Shown: in pieces, positions 43,150 to 51,589 of the stretch
How positions within the stretch are numbered: the stretch's first letter is position 1
How the letters are laid out: every line of letters begins with the position of its first letter
Source of the DNA: Dyella jiangningensis
GTDB taxonomy: Bacteria > Pseudomonadota > Gammaproteobacteria > Xanthomonadales > Rhodanobacteraceae
Length of the DNA stretch: 64,000 nt
Assembly (NCBI GenBank): GCA_000632805.1
Contig: CP007444.1
Coordinates: 3,832,772-3,896,771, forward strand
Direction of reading: 5' to 3'
The notes under the pieces: generated by a model
Seen by the model: only the letters and a program-made list of their open reading frames with translations
Told to the model about the DNA's origin: nothing
The model's database searches: none
Translations under genes and position numbers: made by a program

Positions 43150-45819
43150 TTACAACCAGCGGCCGTAGCGACGGATGTAGATGAGCTTCATCAGCTGCGT
43201 CAGCACGCAGTACGTGAGCACTGTCAGCGCGAGCCAGCCAAAGTACACACCGGGCAGCGGCATCATGCCGATCTTCGCGCCGAGCCCGGTATAGGGCACC
43301 AGCATGCCGATGATGATGATGGCCGTGGTGAGCGCCAGCACCGGCGCCGAAGCGAAGCTCTGCAGGAACGGGATCCGGCGCGTGCGGATCATGTGCACGA
43401 TCAGCGTCTGCGTCAGCAGGCTCTCGATGAACCAGCCCGACTGGAAGAACGACTGGTGCTTCGCCGAGTTGGCGCCAAACAGGTACCACAGCAGCAGGAA
43501 CGTGGTGATGTCGAAGATCGAGCTGACCGGTCCGATCCACACCATGAAACGGCCGATGTCGCTGGCATCCCACTTGCGCGGCTTGCGCAGGTATTCATCG
43601 TCCATGCGGTCGAACGGAATCGACAGCTGCGAAATGTCGTACAGCAGGTTCAGTACCAGGATCTGCAGCGGCAGCATCGGCAGGAACGGCAGGAACGCGC
43701 TCGCCACCAGCACCGAGAACATGTTGCCGAAGTTCGAGCTGGCCGTCATCTTGATGTACTTGATGATGTTGCCGAACGTGATACGTCCCTCGATCACGCC
43801 TTCTTCCAGCACCATCAGGTTCTTTTCGAGCAGGATAATGTCCGCCGACTCCTTGGCGATGTCGGTGGCGGTATCCACCGAGATACCCACGTCCGCTTCG
43901 CGCAGCGCCGGCGCATCGTTGATACCGTCGCCGAGGAAACCCACCGTGTGGCCCTGGCGCTGCAGCGACTTCACCACGCGCGCCTTCTGCAATGGCGACA
44001 TCTTGGCGAACACGGTGGTGCGCTTGACCAGCTCATCCAGCTCGTCGTCGGTCAGCGGCTCGATGTGCTTGCCCTGCGCGGAATGCTCGACGTCGAGGCC
44101 GACCTCACGGCAGATCTTGCGCGTTACCGCCTCATTGTCGCCGGTGATCACCTTCACTTCGACACCGTGGTGGTGCAGCGCCGCGATGGCGGTAGCAGCG
44201 CTGTCCTTCGGCGGATCGAGGAAGGCCAGGCAGCCGATCGCGGTCAACCCGCTTTCGTCCGCCACGCCGTAGGCTCGGCCGGCCGGCGGCTGCTGCTTGA
44301 TCGCGACCACGAGCACGCGCAGGCCGTCTTCGTTGAGACCACGCGTCATCGCCTTGATCTCGGCGCGCATCTCATCGGTCATCGGCAGGACGTCGTCGCC
44401 CGACTTGGCGGACGAGCAGATCGACAGCATCTCCTCGACCGCGCCCTTGCATACCAGCAGTTCGTGGCCGTCGCCGTTGCCCAGCACCACCGACATGCGA
44501 CGGCGCTGGAAGTCGAACGGAATCTCGTCGACGATGCGGTAATGCTGCGCGACTTCTTCGAGGTCGCGATGCGTCAGCACCGCCTTGTCCATCAGGTTCT
44601 TCAGGCCGGTCTGGAAGCGGCTGTTGAGGTAACCGTATTCCAGCGCCTCATCCGACTCCTCGCCGTACAGGTCGAGGTGGCGCTCCAGCACGATCTTGTC
44701 CAGCGTCAGCGTGCCGGTCTTGTCGGTGCACAGCACGTCCATCGCGCCGAAGTTCTGGATCGCGTTGAGGCGCTTCACCACCACCTTGCGCTTGGACATC
44801 GCCAGCGCACCCTTGGCGAGGTTCGCCGTCACGATCAACGGCAGCATCTCAGGCGTGAGGCCCACCGCCACCGACAGCGCGAACAGGAACGCCTGTAGCC
44901 AGTCGTGCTTGTCCAGACCATTGATCAGGAAAACGATCGGCACCATCACCGCCATGAAGCGGATCAGCAACCAGCTGACGCTGTTCACGCCCTTGTCGAA
45001 GCTGGTCTGCACGCGCTGCCCGACGATGGTGCGCGCGAGCGAGCCGAGATATGTGCGTGAGCCCGTGGCGACGACCACCGCGGTCGCGCTGCCGCTCACC
45101 ACATTGGTGCCCATGTAGCAGACGGTGGGCAGGTCCAGCGGATTGTCGCCGTGCGCGCCGCCTTCCAGCTCGTCATCACGATGGCTGTGCGCGGGCGCGG
45201 ACTTCTCCACCGGCAGCGATTCGCCGGTGAGGATGGCCTGGCTGATGAAGAGATCCTTCGCCGACACCAGGCGCAGGTCCGCCGGCACCATGTCGCCTGC
45301 CGCCAGATGCACGATGTCGCCCGCCACCAGTTCGCCCACCGGCACTTCGATGCGCTCGCTGTGGCCGTCGGACGCGCGACGCGTCACCGTGGCCGTATTG
45401 CGCACCATCGCCTTGAGCTTTTCGGCGGCGACCGAGGAGCGATACTCCTGCGTGAAGCTCAGCACCACGCTGATGCCCACCATCACGGCGATGATGATCG
45501 GGCCGGTGATGTCGCTGGCATCGGTGGCCAGCTGCACCACGGCCAGCACCAGCAGCACGATGATGAAAGGATTCTTGAACGCGCGCAGCAGCTGCACCGA
45601 CCAGTGCGGCGGCTTCTCATGCGATACCTCGTTGAGGCCGTCGCGATCGAGACGCTCGGAAATCTGCTCTTCGTTCAAGCCAGCTGCGCTGGTATCCAGC
45701 GCGGCATAGAGGGCTTCGTTGTGGCGGAACGCTTCCTGCGCGACGGCCACGCGCACCGGTGCAGCGGCGCTCTTGACGGCCGCCTTGCCGGTGACGGTCT
45801 GGGTGGAGTGCTTCAACAT
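43150..45819 (-). CDS. mgtA: Magnesium-translocating P-type ATPase
   Basis: P-type ATPase of 889 residues that imports Mg2+. All family landmarks are present: ILTGESLPVEKS (actuator TGES), the phosphorylated D366 in CTDKTGTLT, GDGINDAPALREADVGIS, and ten membrane helices with LLRAFKNPFIIVLLVLAVVQ as the first. The ATG at 45819 is preceded by GGAAG; an ATG at 45846 would add nine residues. A leader of over 400 nt contains a 79-codon ORF and several hairpins. In enterics, mgtA is controlled by PhoPQ and by its own leader RNA; whether the same is true here is inference. Confidence 0.95.
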   Translation of the reverse strand: MLKHSTQTVTGKAAVKSAAAPVRVAVAQEAFRHNEALYAALDTSAAGLNEEQISERLDRDGLNEVSHEKPPHWSVQLLRAFKNPFIIVLLVLAVVQLATDASDITGPIIIAVMVGISVVLSFTQEYRSSVAAEKLKAMVRNTATVTRRASDGHSERIEVPVGELVAGDIVHLAAGDMVPADLRLVSAKDLFISQAILTGESLPVEKSAPAHSHRDDELEGGAHGDNPLDLPTVCYMGTNVVSGSATAVVVATGSRTYLGSLARTIVGQRVQTSFDKGVNSVSWLLIRFMAVMVPIVFLINGLDKHDWLQAFLFALSVAVGLTPEMLPLIVTANLAKGALAMSKRKVVVKRLNAIQNFGAMDVLCTDKTGTLTLDKIVLERHLDLYGEESDEALEYGYLNSRFQTGLKNLMDKAVLTHRDLEEVAQHYRIVDEIPFDFQRRRMSVVLGNGDGHELLVCKGAVEEMLSICSSAKSGDDVLPMTDEMRAEIKAMTRGLNEDGLRVLVVAIKQQPPAGRAYGVADESGLTAIGCLAFLDPPKDSAATAIAALHHHGVEVKVITGDNEAVTRKICREVGLDVEHSAQGKHIEPLTDDELDELVKRTTVFAKMSPLQKARVVKSLQRQGHTVGFLGDGINDAPALREADVGISVDTATDIAKESADIILLEKNLMVLEEGVIEGRITFGNIIKYIKMTASSNFGNMFSVLVASAFLPFLPMLPLQILVLNLLYDISQLSIPFDRMDDEYLRKPRKWDASDIGRFMVWIGPVSSIFDITTFLLLWYLFGANSAKHQSFFQSGWFIESLLTQTLIVHMIRTRRIPFLQSFASAPVLALTTAIIIIGMLVPYTGLGAKIGMMPLPGVYFGWLALTVLTYCVLTQLMKLIYIRRYGRWL

Positions 45820-45867
45820 GACTCGCTTCCGTGAAATCGGTGACATCTGGGCCGGACCAGCGAGCCG

Positions 45868-45885
45868 GCGGGGATGGTTCCCCGC
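45868..45885 (-). other. Hairpin in the mgtA leader, proximal
   Basis: Stem GCGGGGA (45868-45874) / TCCCCGC (45879-45885) with a four-base loop, about 49 nt before the mgtA ATG. No T run follows on the mgtA strand. Confidence 0.55.
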
Positions 45886-45910
45886 GTGACGCTTAGACCT
45901 GCGCTACGGA

Positions 45911-45980
45911 CTTCGTTGCGACAAATGCCACGGGACTGGCGGAGGCCAGCCCTTACGGGGCATCGCAGAGCGCAACGAAG
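45911..45980 (-). other. Long stacked hairpin in the mgtA leader
   Basis: Three coaxial stems fold one 70-nt segment: an outer perfect 10 bp (CTTCGTTGCG at 45911-45920, CGCAACGAAG at 45971-45980), a middle ATGCC/GGCAT (45925-45929, 45959-45963) and an inner GGG-A-CTGGC with GCCAGCCC (45932-45940, 45945-45952). On the mgtA strand the apical loop is CTCC, the complement of a Shine-Dalgarno core. It begins six bases downstream of the 79-codon ORF. Confidence 0.7.
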
Positions 45981-45986
45981 CGTTCA

Positions 45987-46226
45987 TCAGAGACTGGATA
46001 CCAGCTGCAGATGACGATGAGCTTGCGGCGCAGCATGTTCGCGGCGGCGGGCCTGATAGGCCTGCGGCGCATCCTGGGCCGGCTGCGATTCGAGCGCGGC
46101 CGGCGCCTGGGTGTCATTCAACGGAGCGGGGACGGTGATCGTCCAGGAACGGCGCACGTCCGCGCGACGGCCGGAGACCGAACGCACCACGGTACGCAGA
46201 CAGAAGAAATCGCGAAGGAGCTTCAT
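45987..46226 (-). CDS. Small ORF in the mgtA leader (79 residues)
   Basis: A 79-residue ORF whose start has an excellent ribosome binding site (CGAGGAGAAAGG before ATG at 46226). The N-terminal third is basic (MKLLRDFFCLRTVVRSVSGR), the middle is Pro/Ala rich (TVPAPLNDTQAPAALESQ), and the tail holds several His and Arg residues. No family recognised and no membrane helix. It lies in the same direction as mgtA, stopping 167 nt before it. It may be a leader peptide acting by ribosome position, or a true small protein. Conservation would decide. Confidence 0.6.
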   Translation of the reverse strand: MKLLRDFFCLRTVVRSVSGRRADVRRSWTITVPAPLNDTQAPAALESQPAQDAPQAYQARRREHAAPQAHRHLQLVSSL

Positions 46227-46281
46227 GGCCCTTTCTCCTCGTTAACGGCGCCAACGGCGCCATCAGAGGTGGGCCGGACTT

Positions 46282-46389
46282 CCCTAGTCGAGGAAAGCGC
46301 CAGCCGACCGCAGGCGGTCGCCGCAGCAGATCAGCTTGTTATGCAATGCCGGCACCCGATGCTCGCGGATGTCGACGTTGCGACTAGGG
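46282..46389 (-). promoter_or_regulatory. Candidate structured RNA upstream of the mgtA leader ORF
   Basis: A 9-bp closing stem, CCCTAGTCG (46282-46290) and CGACTAGGG (46381-46389), encloses about 90 nt containing the hairpin CGACCG-CAGG-CGGTCG (46305-46320). A competing small hairpin GTCG-ACGTTG-CGAC (46371-46384) uses the same CGAC, so two folds exclude each other. A GGCGCC-AAC-GGCGCC hairpin (46247-46261) sits just before the ORF's ribosome binding site. Confidence 0.45.
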
Positions 46390-46640
46390 TAAACGTCCAT
46401 ATGCCTTGGGTTGATAGGACAGAGGCCACTGAGGGCGAAACCGCGCCCGGTGGCGCGCAAATTGTCTTGCTGCGGTGCGGGAGTGTCAACCCTGTGGCAT
46501 GGATTTTGGTGGCGAAAGTTGTTGCGTTTAGGCGCGAGGGCGGCATGTCGACCGGATGTGACTTCGTCGTCATGCGGTGTGCACGGTTTGTGCGAGCGCC
46601 ATGCAGGCCTCGCCCTTTAGCCGCACCTCACCTCCCCCTC

Positions 46641-46665
46641 TGTAGGAGCGCACCCTATGCGCGAC
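46641..46665. repeat. REPIN-family single arm, copy 4
   Basis: One arm of the family (GGAGCGCACCCTATGCGC core, with one changed base against the consensus) without a facing partner within 100 nt. Confidence 0.7.
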
Positions 46666-46712
46666 AGCCTTTCGCTTCGGTCTTTACTGTCCAACGTTCA
46701 GGCGTGACCGAC

Positions 46713-46905
46713 AGAGAGCAGCGTCCGAAGGGGTGAGCGAGTGAGTTACCCAGCGCCTCAAGCCTTGATTGTGGCCATCGCAAGGTTGCTCGCCTGCAAC
46801 CGAAGGGAGTCCCCGTGGGACGGCGGGCTTCCGAGCCGCTGCCGCGGCCCGGGTTACTTTCTCTTGCTTGCCCAAGAGAAAGTAACCAAAGAGAAAGGCA
46901 CCCGC
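46713..46905 (+). repeat. Long dispersed element, left copy
   Basis: Contains a perfect 15-bp stem GGTTACTTTCTCTTG / CAAGAGAAAGTAACC (46852-46887). Blocks CCGAAGGGG, GCTCGCCTGCA, GCGGGCTTCCG and AGAGAAAGGC recur in order in the right copy (47354-47530) on the opposite strand. The left copy has 24 extra bases (46799-46822) between GCTCGCCTGCA and GCGGGCTTCCG. Confidence 0.7.
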
Positions 46906-47106
46906 GTGGCGCTGTCTGGGCGTTGCCCAGCCAGTCCGTGAGGGGCGGCCGGGCTTTTCGACCGGGCTCCTGCCCGGACGAAAAGTGTCCGACGTCGTGT
47001 CGAGCCCCCCTGCGCGGCCTGATCGACTACCCCTCACTGCCACACAGGGGATCGTGAAGGCTCGCGCCGCTGCGCGGCACATCGCAACAGAAAATCGCCC
47101 GTCCTT

Positions 47107-47180
47107 TGTAGGAGCGCACCCTGTGCGCGACCGCAGAGGTAATAGATACGCCGCGGTCGCGCACTAGGTGCGCTCCTACA
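47107..47180. repeat. REPIN-like inverted repeat, copy 5
   Basis: Arms 47107-47131 and 47156-47180 face each other across 24 nt. Core GGAGCGCACCCTGTGCGC on the left; the right has CTAGG for CAGGG. Nested midway between the two long inverted elements. Confidence 0.8.
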
Positions 47181-47353
47181 GGGAAGAGATCCTGCTCTTC
47201 GCTCTGGCCAGTGGCCTCCCCTATGCCGCGAGCAGGCGGGAGGCGGATCAGCCCGCAGGGTGGCCGGCAGGACGCCGGCCAGGGGATCGTCAGGGCAGGA
47301 CGCCCTGTCGATCCACCGCGCCTCCCGCCTGCGACCCCGCAGGGGCGCGGCAT

Positions 47354-47530
47354 CGCGGTGGCCTTTCTCTTGGTTACTTCTCTTTGGCCACGCAAAGAGA
47401 AGTGACCCGGCGGCAGGCAGGCCGGCGGAAGCCCGCTGCAGGCGAGCCATCTAGCGGTATCGCGACAAACGAAGAAGACGCTACTGGGTGACTCGCTTAG
47501 CTCGCCCCTTCGGGCGTTCTCCGCGCTTCG
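47354..47530 (-). repeat. Long dispersed element, right (inverted) copy
   Basis: Opposite-strand copy of the left element. Its stem is GGTTACTTCTCTTTG / CAAAGAGAAGTGACC (47372-47407, one G:T pair). CGGAAGCCCGC and TGCAGGCGAGC (47426-47447) are exact reverse complements of the left blocks and are contiguous here. Confidence 0.7.
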
Positions 47531-47581
47531 CTCCGTCCGGCCTACGCCGGGACGACGAATATGAAGACCGGCGCGAAAGGC

Positions 47582-47607
47582 GATCGCACACTGGGTGCGC
47601 TCCTACA
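47582..47607. repeat. REPIN-family single arm, copy 6
   Basis: One right-hand arm (GGGTGCGCTCCTACA end) without a partner nearby. Confidence 0.6.
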
Positions 47608-47658
47608 ACGGGTGGTCTCGACGATAAAGGAAGAGGCAAATGCACCCCTCACCCACCC

Positions 47659-47675
47659 CTCTCCCCGGAGGAGAG
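47659..47675 (-). terminator. Hairpin after ctaB
   Basis: CTCTCC-CCGGA-GGAGAG, in a pyrimidine-rich context, 14 nt past the ctaB stop. On the minus strand it is followed by GGGGTGGGTGAG, so it is at best a weak terminator. Confidence 0.4.
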
Positions 47676-47688
47676 AGACGGGGCTCGC

Positions 47689-48600
47689 TCATGCGGAGCG
47701 CTCGAAAACCAAGCCCTGGTGCTGCACCAGCGGCTCCATCACCCAATGGTCGACGAGAAGAAACGCAAACAGCGCCATGAGATACACGATGGAATAGTTG
47801 AACACCTTCATCGCGAAGAACTCATCCGGCGGATTCAACAGGCGAATCGCGTAGTACAGGAACCCCACGCCGAGCACCACCGCCCCACCGAGATACACCA
47901 TGCCGCTGTAACCCGTCAGCGCGGGCAGCAGCGTCACCAGCACCAGCAGGATCGTGTAGAACAGGACGTGCCAGCGCGTGAACACCACGCCATGCGTCAC
48001 CGGCAGCATCGGCACCTGCGCTCGCGAGTAATCGTCGCGGCGGAAGATCGCCAGCGCCCAGAAATGCGGCGGCGTCCACACGAAGATGATCAGGCAAAGC
48101 TGCAACGCGAACGGATGCAGCGAGCCGGTTACAGCCGTCCATCCAAGCACCGGCGGAATCGCACCGGCGAGGCCACCGATGACGATGTTCTGCGGCGTGG
48201 CGCGCTTCAGATACGCCGTGTAGATCACCGCGTAACCGATCAGGCCGCCAAACGTTAGCAAGGCGGTCAGCGGATTCACCAGCACCACCAGCACCACCAT
48301 CGAAAGCGCCCCGAGCGCCAGTGCGAAGATGAGCACCTGGCGCGGCTTGAGATGCCCTGTCGCAAGAGGGCGATGCGCGGTACGCGCCATCACCTTGTCG
48401 ATGCGCTGGTCGATCAGGTGATTGAACGCGGCGGCCGAACCCGACGCCATCCAGATGCCTAGCGTGCCGAACACCAGCGCGCGCCACGGCGGGATGCCGG
48501 GCACGGCGAGGAACATGCCGATGACGGCGCAGAACACCAGCAACGCGACGACGCGTGGCTTGGTCAGCTCCATGTATTCGTGGAAACGACTCGTCATCAT
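47689..48600 (-). CDS. ctaB: Protoheme IX farnesyltransferase (heme O synthase)
   Basis: Polytopic prenyltransferase of 303 residues that adds a farnesyl chain to heme B, giving heme O. The aspartate-rich motif is [20 protein letters not shown], and the second active-site region is [25 protein letters not shown]. About nine helices. Its start codon overlaps the ctaA stop by one base (TGATG), so the two act and are translated in sequence. Confidence 0.95.
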   Translation of the reverse strand: MMTSRFHEYMELTKPRVVALLVFCAVIGMFLAVPGIPPWRALVFGTLGIWMASGSAAAFNHLIDQRIDKVMARTAHRPLATGHLKPRQVLIFALALGALSMVVLVVLVNPLTALLTFGGLIGYAVIYTAYLKRATPQNIVIGGLAGAIPPVLGWTAVTGSLHPFALQLCLIIFVWTPPHFWALAIFRRDDYSRAQVPMLPVTHGVVFTRWHVLFYTILLVLVTLLPALTGYSGMVYLGGAVVLGVGFLYYAIRLLNPPDEFFAMKVFNYSIVYLMALFAFLLVDHWVMEPLVQHQGLVFERSA

Positions 48601-49763
48601 CAGCGTCCGAGAGAAAGGAACATCGCGTCGTCATGACGCTTCTGCGTGCGCGCCAACGTCGCGAGCAGCGTGAACAGCAGAAGCGCCGCGACGCCATTGT
48701 GCATCGTCGCCACCGGCAGCGGCAGGCCGAAATGCACGTTGCTGATGCCCAGCAGCACCTGTGTGACCAGCACCACCGCGATGAGCAGGCCCAGCGAACG
48801 CAGGCCGCGACGCGAGACACGATGCGACAGCCATGCCAGGTAGCAGAACACCACCAGCGCACCGAACCGATGCGCGATCTGGATCGCGCTGCGTGCCGCC
48901 ATGTCGAGCACGCCGCCTTCGTAGTTCACGCCGACGCCGCGCCACAGCACGAAGCCTTCGTGGAAATCGGTGGGTGGCATCCATTGGCCGAGACACTTCG
49001 GGAAATCGGTGCCGCAAGCGAGTGCCGCGTAGTTGGAAGACGTCCAGCCACCCAGCGCGATCTGCGCGAGCAGCAACACGATGCCGAGCACTACCGCTTT
49101 CCGCAAGCCGGCATGGCCGTCGTCCGGCGCGCCCACGCCGGCGAACCGCAGAGCCGCGTAGGCAAGCAGCGCAAAGGTGGTGATGCCGCCCATCAGGTGT
49201 CCCATCACCACGATGGGCTTGAGCAGCAACGTCACCGTCCACATGCCGAGCATGGCCTGGAACACCACCACCGAAAGCGCCAGCACGCTGATGCGCCACG
49301 CGCCGGGTCGATGCAGCTTGATGGCCGCGACAAGCGGCAATCCGATCGCCACGACCGAAAGCAGTAGCGACCAGTGGTGTTCGCCGCGTATGTACATACC
49401 CACGCCGATCGCCGCGCAGATCGCGCCGACGATGACGGCGTGGCGTGCCCAGCGATCCCGCCAGCTCGCGATCAGCGCCAGCGCGAACACCAGCGTGCCC
49501 AGCGTACCGGCAAGAAAGCGGTGCACCTGCTCGCGCCACGCCTTGTGCGTTTCGTAGGGACGATCGGGAAAGGCCTGGTTGGCCTGCGCGATCTCGTGTT
49601 GCTGTTCGGGCCAGGTAGCCCGGCCGTAGCACGTCGGCCAATCAGGACACGACAGACCGGCATTGGACAATCGCACGAACGCGCCGAACATCACGACGCC
49701 AAAGGCGAACACCGCGGCGAGCAGCGCGAGACCACGCAGTACTCGGGAGGAACGGGCGCTCAT
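48600..49763 (-). CDS. ctaA: Heme A synthase
   Basis: Membrane oxidase of 387 residues that converts heme O to heme A. Eight helices with conserved His: [21 protein letters not shown] (a Cys pair in the first loop), [28 protein letters not shown] and [10 protein letters not shown]. The start ATG at 49763 overlaps the upstream stop (TGATG) and the upstream gene overlaps surf1 similarly, so four assembly genes are coupled. Confidence 0.94.
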   Translation of the reverse strand: MSARSSRVLRGLALLAAVFAFGVVMFGAFVRLSNAGLSCPDWPTCYGRATWPEQQHEIAQANQAFPDRPYETHKAWREQVHRFLAGTLGTLVFALALIASWRDRWARHAVIVGAICAAIGVGMYIRGEHHWSLLLSVVAIGLPLVAAIKLHRPGAWRISVLALSVVVFQAMLGMWTVTLLLKPIVVMGHLMGGITTFALLAYAALRFAGVGAPDDGHAGLRKAVVLGIVLLLAQIALGGWTSSNYAALACGTDFPKCLGQWMPPTDFHEGFVLWRGVGVNYEGGVLDMAARSAIQIAHRFGALVVFCYLAWLSHRVSRRGLRSLGLLIAVVLVTQVLLGISNVHFGLPLPVATMHNGVAALLLFTLLATLARTQKRHDDAMFLSLGR

Positions 49764-50332
49764 CAACGAATCACCTTCTGCAGATCCTTTCGTAGGCCGG
49801 AAGGATCGAAACCGGCGGGATACAGCGACAGTGCCGTGCCATCGGACTCGACCAGCAAGGCGCTCACGCTGTCGGGCTCCGACGGGCGGAAGGCAGCGAG
49901 CGCGCCCTTGCTGTCCTGACCCACCTGCCAATAGTTGGCCATGCCGTTGGTCGCCGCATCTGCCGGAGGTGCCCCCACGTAAAGCAGGCGCAGGCGCGTG
50001 GCGTTGCGATTGAGGGTGATGCGCGCGGCGGCGATCTTGGTCAGCGTGTCCACGCAACGCGAGGCGCAGCCAGGACCAGTAATGGCGACCAGGGTCAGCT
50101 GCGGCTCGCTGCCGCGCCACGCCCACGACTTGCCGTCGGCCAGGGTCACCTGCAGCTGTTCGTTGGCGAAGTTGCGCTGCGGGGTGATCGGCAGACCATT
50201 GGCCTTGCCGCCCGGTTGCCAGTCCAGCGCCGTGAGTACACCGGCCGCAATGATCGGCGCGGCGAACACCAGCATGATCAACAGCAGTTTCAGACGGCTC
50301 GCACGCATCGCGCGCTGATCGGGTGGGTTCAT
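49763..50332 (-). CDS. Sco-like/thioredoxin-fold protein of oxidase assembly
   Basis: Membrane-anchored protein of 189 residues: one helix (about 13-36) and a periplasmic domain resembling Sco1/PrrC. A CxxxC motif is present (C89 and C93 in TGPGCASRCVDTL), as in Sco copper chaperones. However, no histidine occurs anywhere in the protein, although Sco needs a His as third copper ligand, so it probably works as a thiol reductant rather than a copper carrier. It lies between surf1 and ctaA with overlapping starts. Confidence 0.75.
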   Translation of the reverse strand: MNPPDQRAMRASRLKLLLIMLVFAAPIIAAGVLTALDWQPGGKANGLPITPQRNFANEQLQVTLADGKSWAWRGSEPQLTLVAITGPGCASRCVDTLTKIAAARITLNRNATRLRLLYVGAPPADAATNGMANYWQVGQDSKGALAAFRPSEPDSVSALLVESDGTALSLYPAGFDPSGLRKDLQKVIR

Positions 50333-51069
50333 GACCTGTCCAACGGTTTGGAGGGGCGGCGACGGTGCAGCACCAGCAGGATCACCACCGCCGCCACGGC
50401 AAAGGTGAACCACTGGAAGGCATAGGCGCGATGTCGTGCGGGCGGCATCGAGGAGAAATCGATGGTGTGTTCGCGCACGTAGATCGAGGCCGGATCAGCA
50501 TCCAGTGCGAGCACCTGCGGATAGAGCGTGACGCCGAGGTCGGCCGCCACCTGCGGCAGTTCGAGATAGACGGTGGTCTTGGGCCAGTGCGACTGGCGCG
50601 CGAGCGCGTTGCCGCCCATCTCGAAACCGACGCCGGGCGCGGGCACATACAGGCCCTGCAGCACCTGCTTGCCTGTCGGAAGCGGCGGCAGCTGCGGCGG
50701 CTGATCCGTGCCATTGCCGGGCAGGAAGCCAAGATCCACCAGCAGCAGGCGATCGTCATGCTGTGGACGGAAAGGCGCATAGACTTCCGCACCACCGCGC
50801 TGGTCGTGCTTGGGGTTGTCCAGCAGATACAGGCGGTCGGGCACGTATTCGCCCTGCACGCTCACGCGCGCAAACGCATCGATGGGGGGCTTTGCGGCCA
50901 CGGCGGAAAAGTCGCGTGGCGCAGCGTTTTCTGCTGCGGCATACCGTCGCAGAATTTCTTCCTTTTCGTCCGCGCGATGCAGCTGCCACACGCCCAATCG
51001 TATGAACAGCAAGGCGCCTGCCGCCGTGAGCAGCAAGGCAAACCACGAAGGACGGCGCAACCACTTCAC
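50329..51069 (-). CDS. SURF1 family cytochrome oxidase assembly protein
   Basis: Inner-membrane protein of 246 residues with helices at both ends (about 8-26 and 216-234) and a periplasmic domain between, as in Surf1/Shy1, which helps insert heme A in subunit I. Landmarks are RLGVWQLHRADEKEEIL, VQGEYVPDRLYLLDN and the terminal YAFQWFTFAVAA. It overlaps the next gene by four bases, heading the four-gene set surf1, Sco-like, ctaA, ctaB. Confidence 0.92.
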   Translation of the reverse strand: MKWLRRPSWFALLLTAAGALLFIRLGVWQLHRADEKEEILRRYAAAENAAPRDFSAVAAKPPIDAFARVSVQGEYVPDRLYLLDNPKHDQRGGAEVYAPFRPQHDDRLLLVDLGFLPGNGTDQPPQLPPLPTGKQVLQGLYVPAPGVGFEMGGNALARQSHWPKTTVYLELPQVAADLGVTLYPQVLALDADPASIYVREHTIDFSSMPPARHRAYAFQWFTFAVAAVVILLVLHRRRPSKPLDRS

Positions 51070-51128
51070 GCAGTGGCACCACGCACGGCCGCTATACTGC
51101 GGATGTCAAAAACGTTCGGACCAATCAC

Positions 51129-51344
51129 GTGGAAACCATCTACAAATATGCGCTGGTGATCCTGCTGCTGGTGGTGCTGTTCAACCTTGGTCAGGCCCTG
51201 TTTTTCATGATGACCGACAAGGACGGCAGCAAGCGCACGGTATGGGCGTTGACCCGCCGCATCGGTTTGTCCGTCCTGCTCATCCTGATGGTGGTGCTCG
51301 GCATCTGGATGGGCTGGCTGCACCCGCACGGCGTGGGCCAGTAA
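51129..51344 (+). CDS. DUF2909-family twin-helix membrane protein
   Basis: Protein of 71 residues with two helices (about 6-25 and 44-62) and the central KDGSKRTVWALTRRIG. DUF2909 proteins are commonly encoded next to cytochrome oxidase genes and may be assembly factors, but no function is proven. GTG start at 51129; a TATACT stands 30 nt upstream. Divergent from surf1 and convergent with ctaE. Confidence 0.85.
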   Translation: METIYKYALVILLLVVLFNLGQALFFMMTDKDGSKRTVWALTRRIGLSVLLILMVVLGIWMGWLHPHGVGQ

Positions 51345-51438
51345 TTGTAGCGTTACGACGCAGCAAACGCCTCGCCGCGCAAACCGTTTCCCCCGATGGC
51401 CCGCCACTGGCGGGCCTTCGTTTTGGACGCCGGGCCGT

Positions 51439-51521
51439 TGTGGGAGCGCACCCTGTGCGCGACAACCTACCGAGGCGGTAACGCCGGGGTTCCGCGGTCG
51501 CGCACAAGGTGCGCTCCCACA
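51439..51521. repeat. REPIN-like inverted repeat, copy 7
   Basis: Arms 51439-51463 and 51497-51521 face each other with the family core (GGAGCGCACCCTGTGCGC left; CAAGG for CAGGG right). It lies between the DUF2909 gene and the shared terminator. Confidence 0.85.
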
Positions 51522-51544
51522 GAGGCGGCAGGTCGCGGGAAACA

Positions 51545-51570
51545 AAAAGCCCGCCTTTCGGCGGGCTTTT
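51545..51570. terminator. Bidirectional intrinsic terminator
   Basis: Perfect stem AAAAGCCCGCC / GGCGGGCTTTT with loop TTTC. It ends both the minus-strand ctaE (stop 51590) and the plus-strand DUF2909 transcript. Confidence 0.9.
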
Positions 51571-51589
51571 GCTGCGACGCGCAAGCGCC

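Larger units (their letters stand above)
46390..47688. other. Gene-free repeat zone between mgtA leader and ctaB
   Basis: I see no convincing gene in this 1.3-kb stretch. It holds a single REPIN arm (46641-46665), a pair (47107-47180), another single arm (47582-47607), and two inverted copies of a longer element (about 46713-46905 and 47354-47530). Several short frames exist but follow the repeats and carry no ribosome binding sites or recognisable domains. Confidence 0.6.

Noticed and set aside
46360..46420. Possible PhoP box in the mgtA leader (GTTTA-N5-GTCGCA)
   Set aside because: Only one half matches TGTTTA; the second is too poor to claim.
46741..47570. Several short frames inside the repeat zone
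   Set aside because: They follow the palindromic elements and change with them; no domain or start signal.
11070..51521. Regularly repeated palindromes as a CRISPR array
   Set aside because: Copies are isolated or in facing pairs, scattered among genes, not evenly spaced direct repeats with unique spacers.
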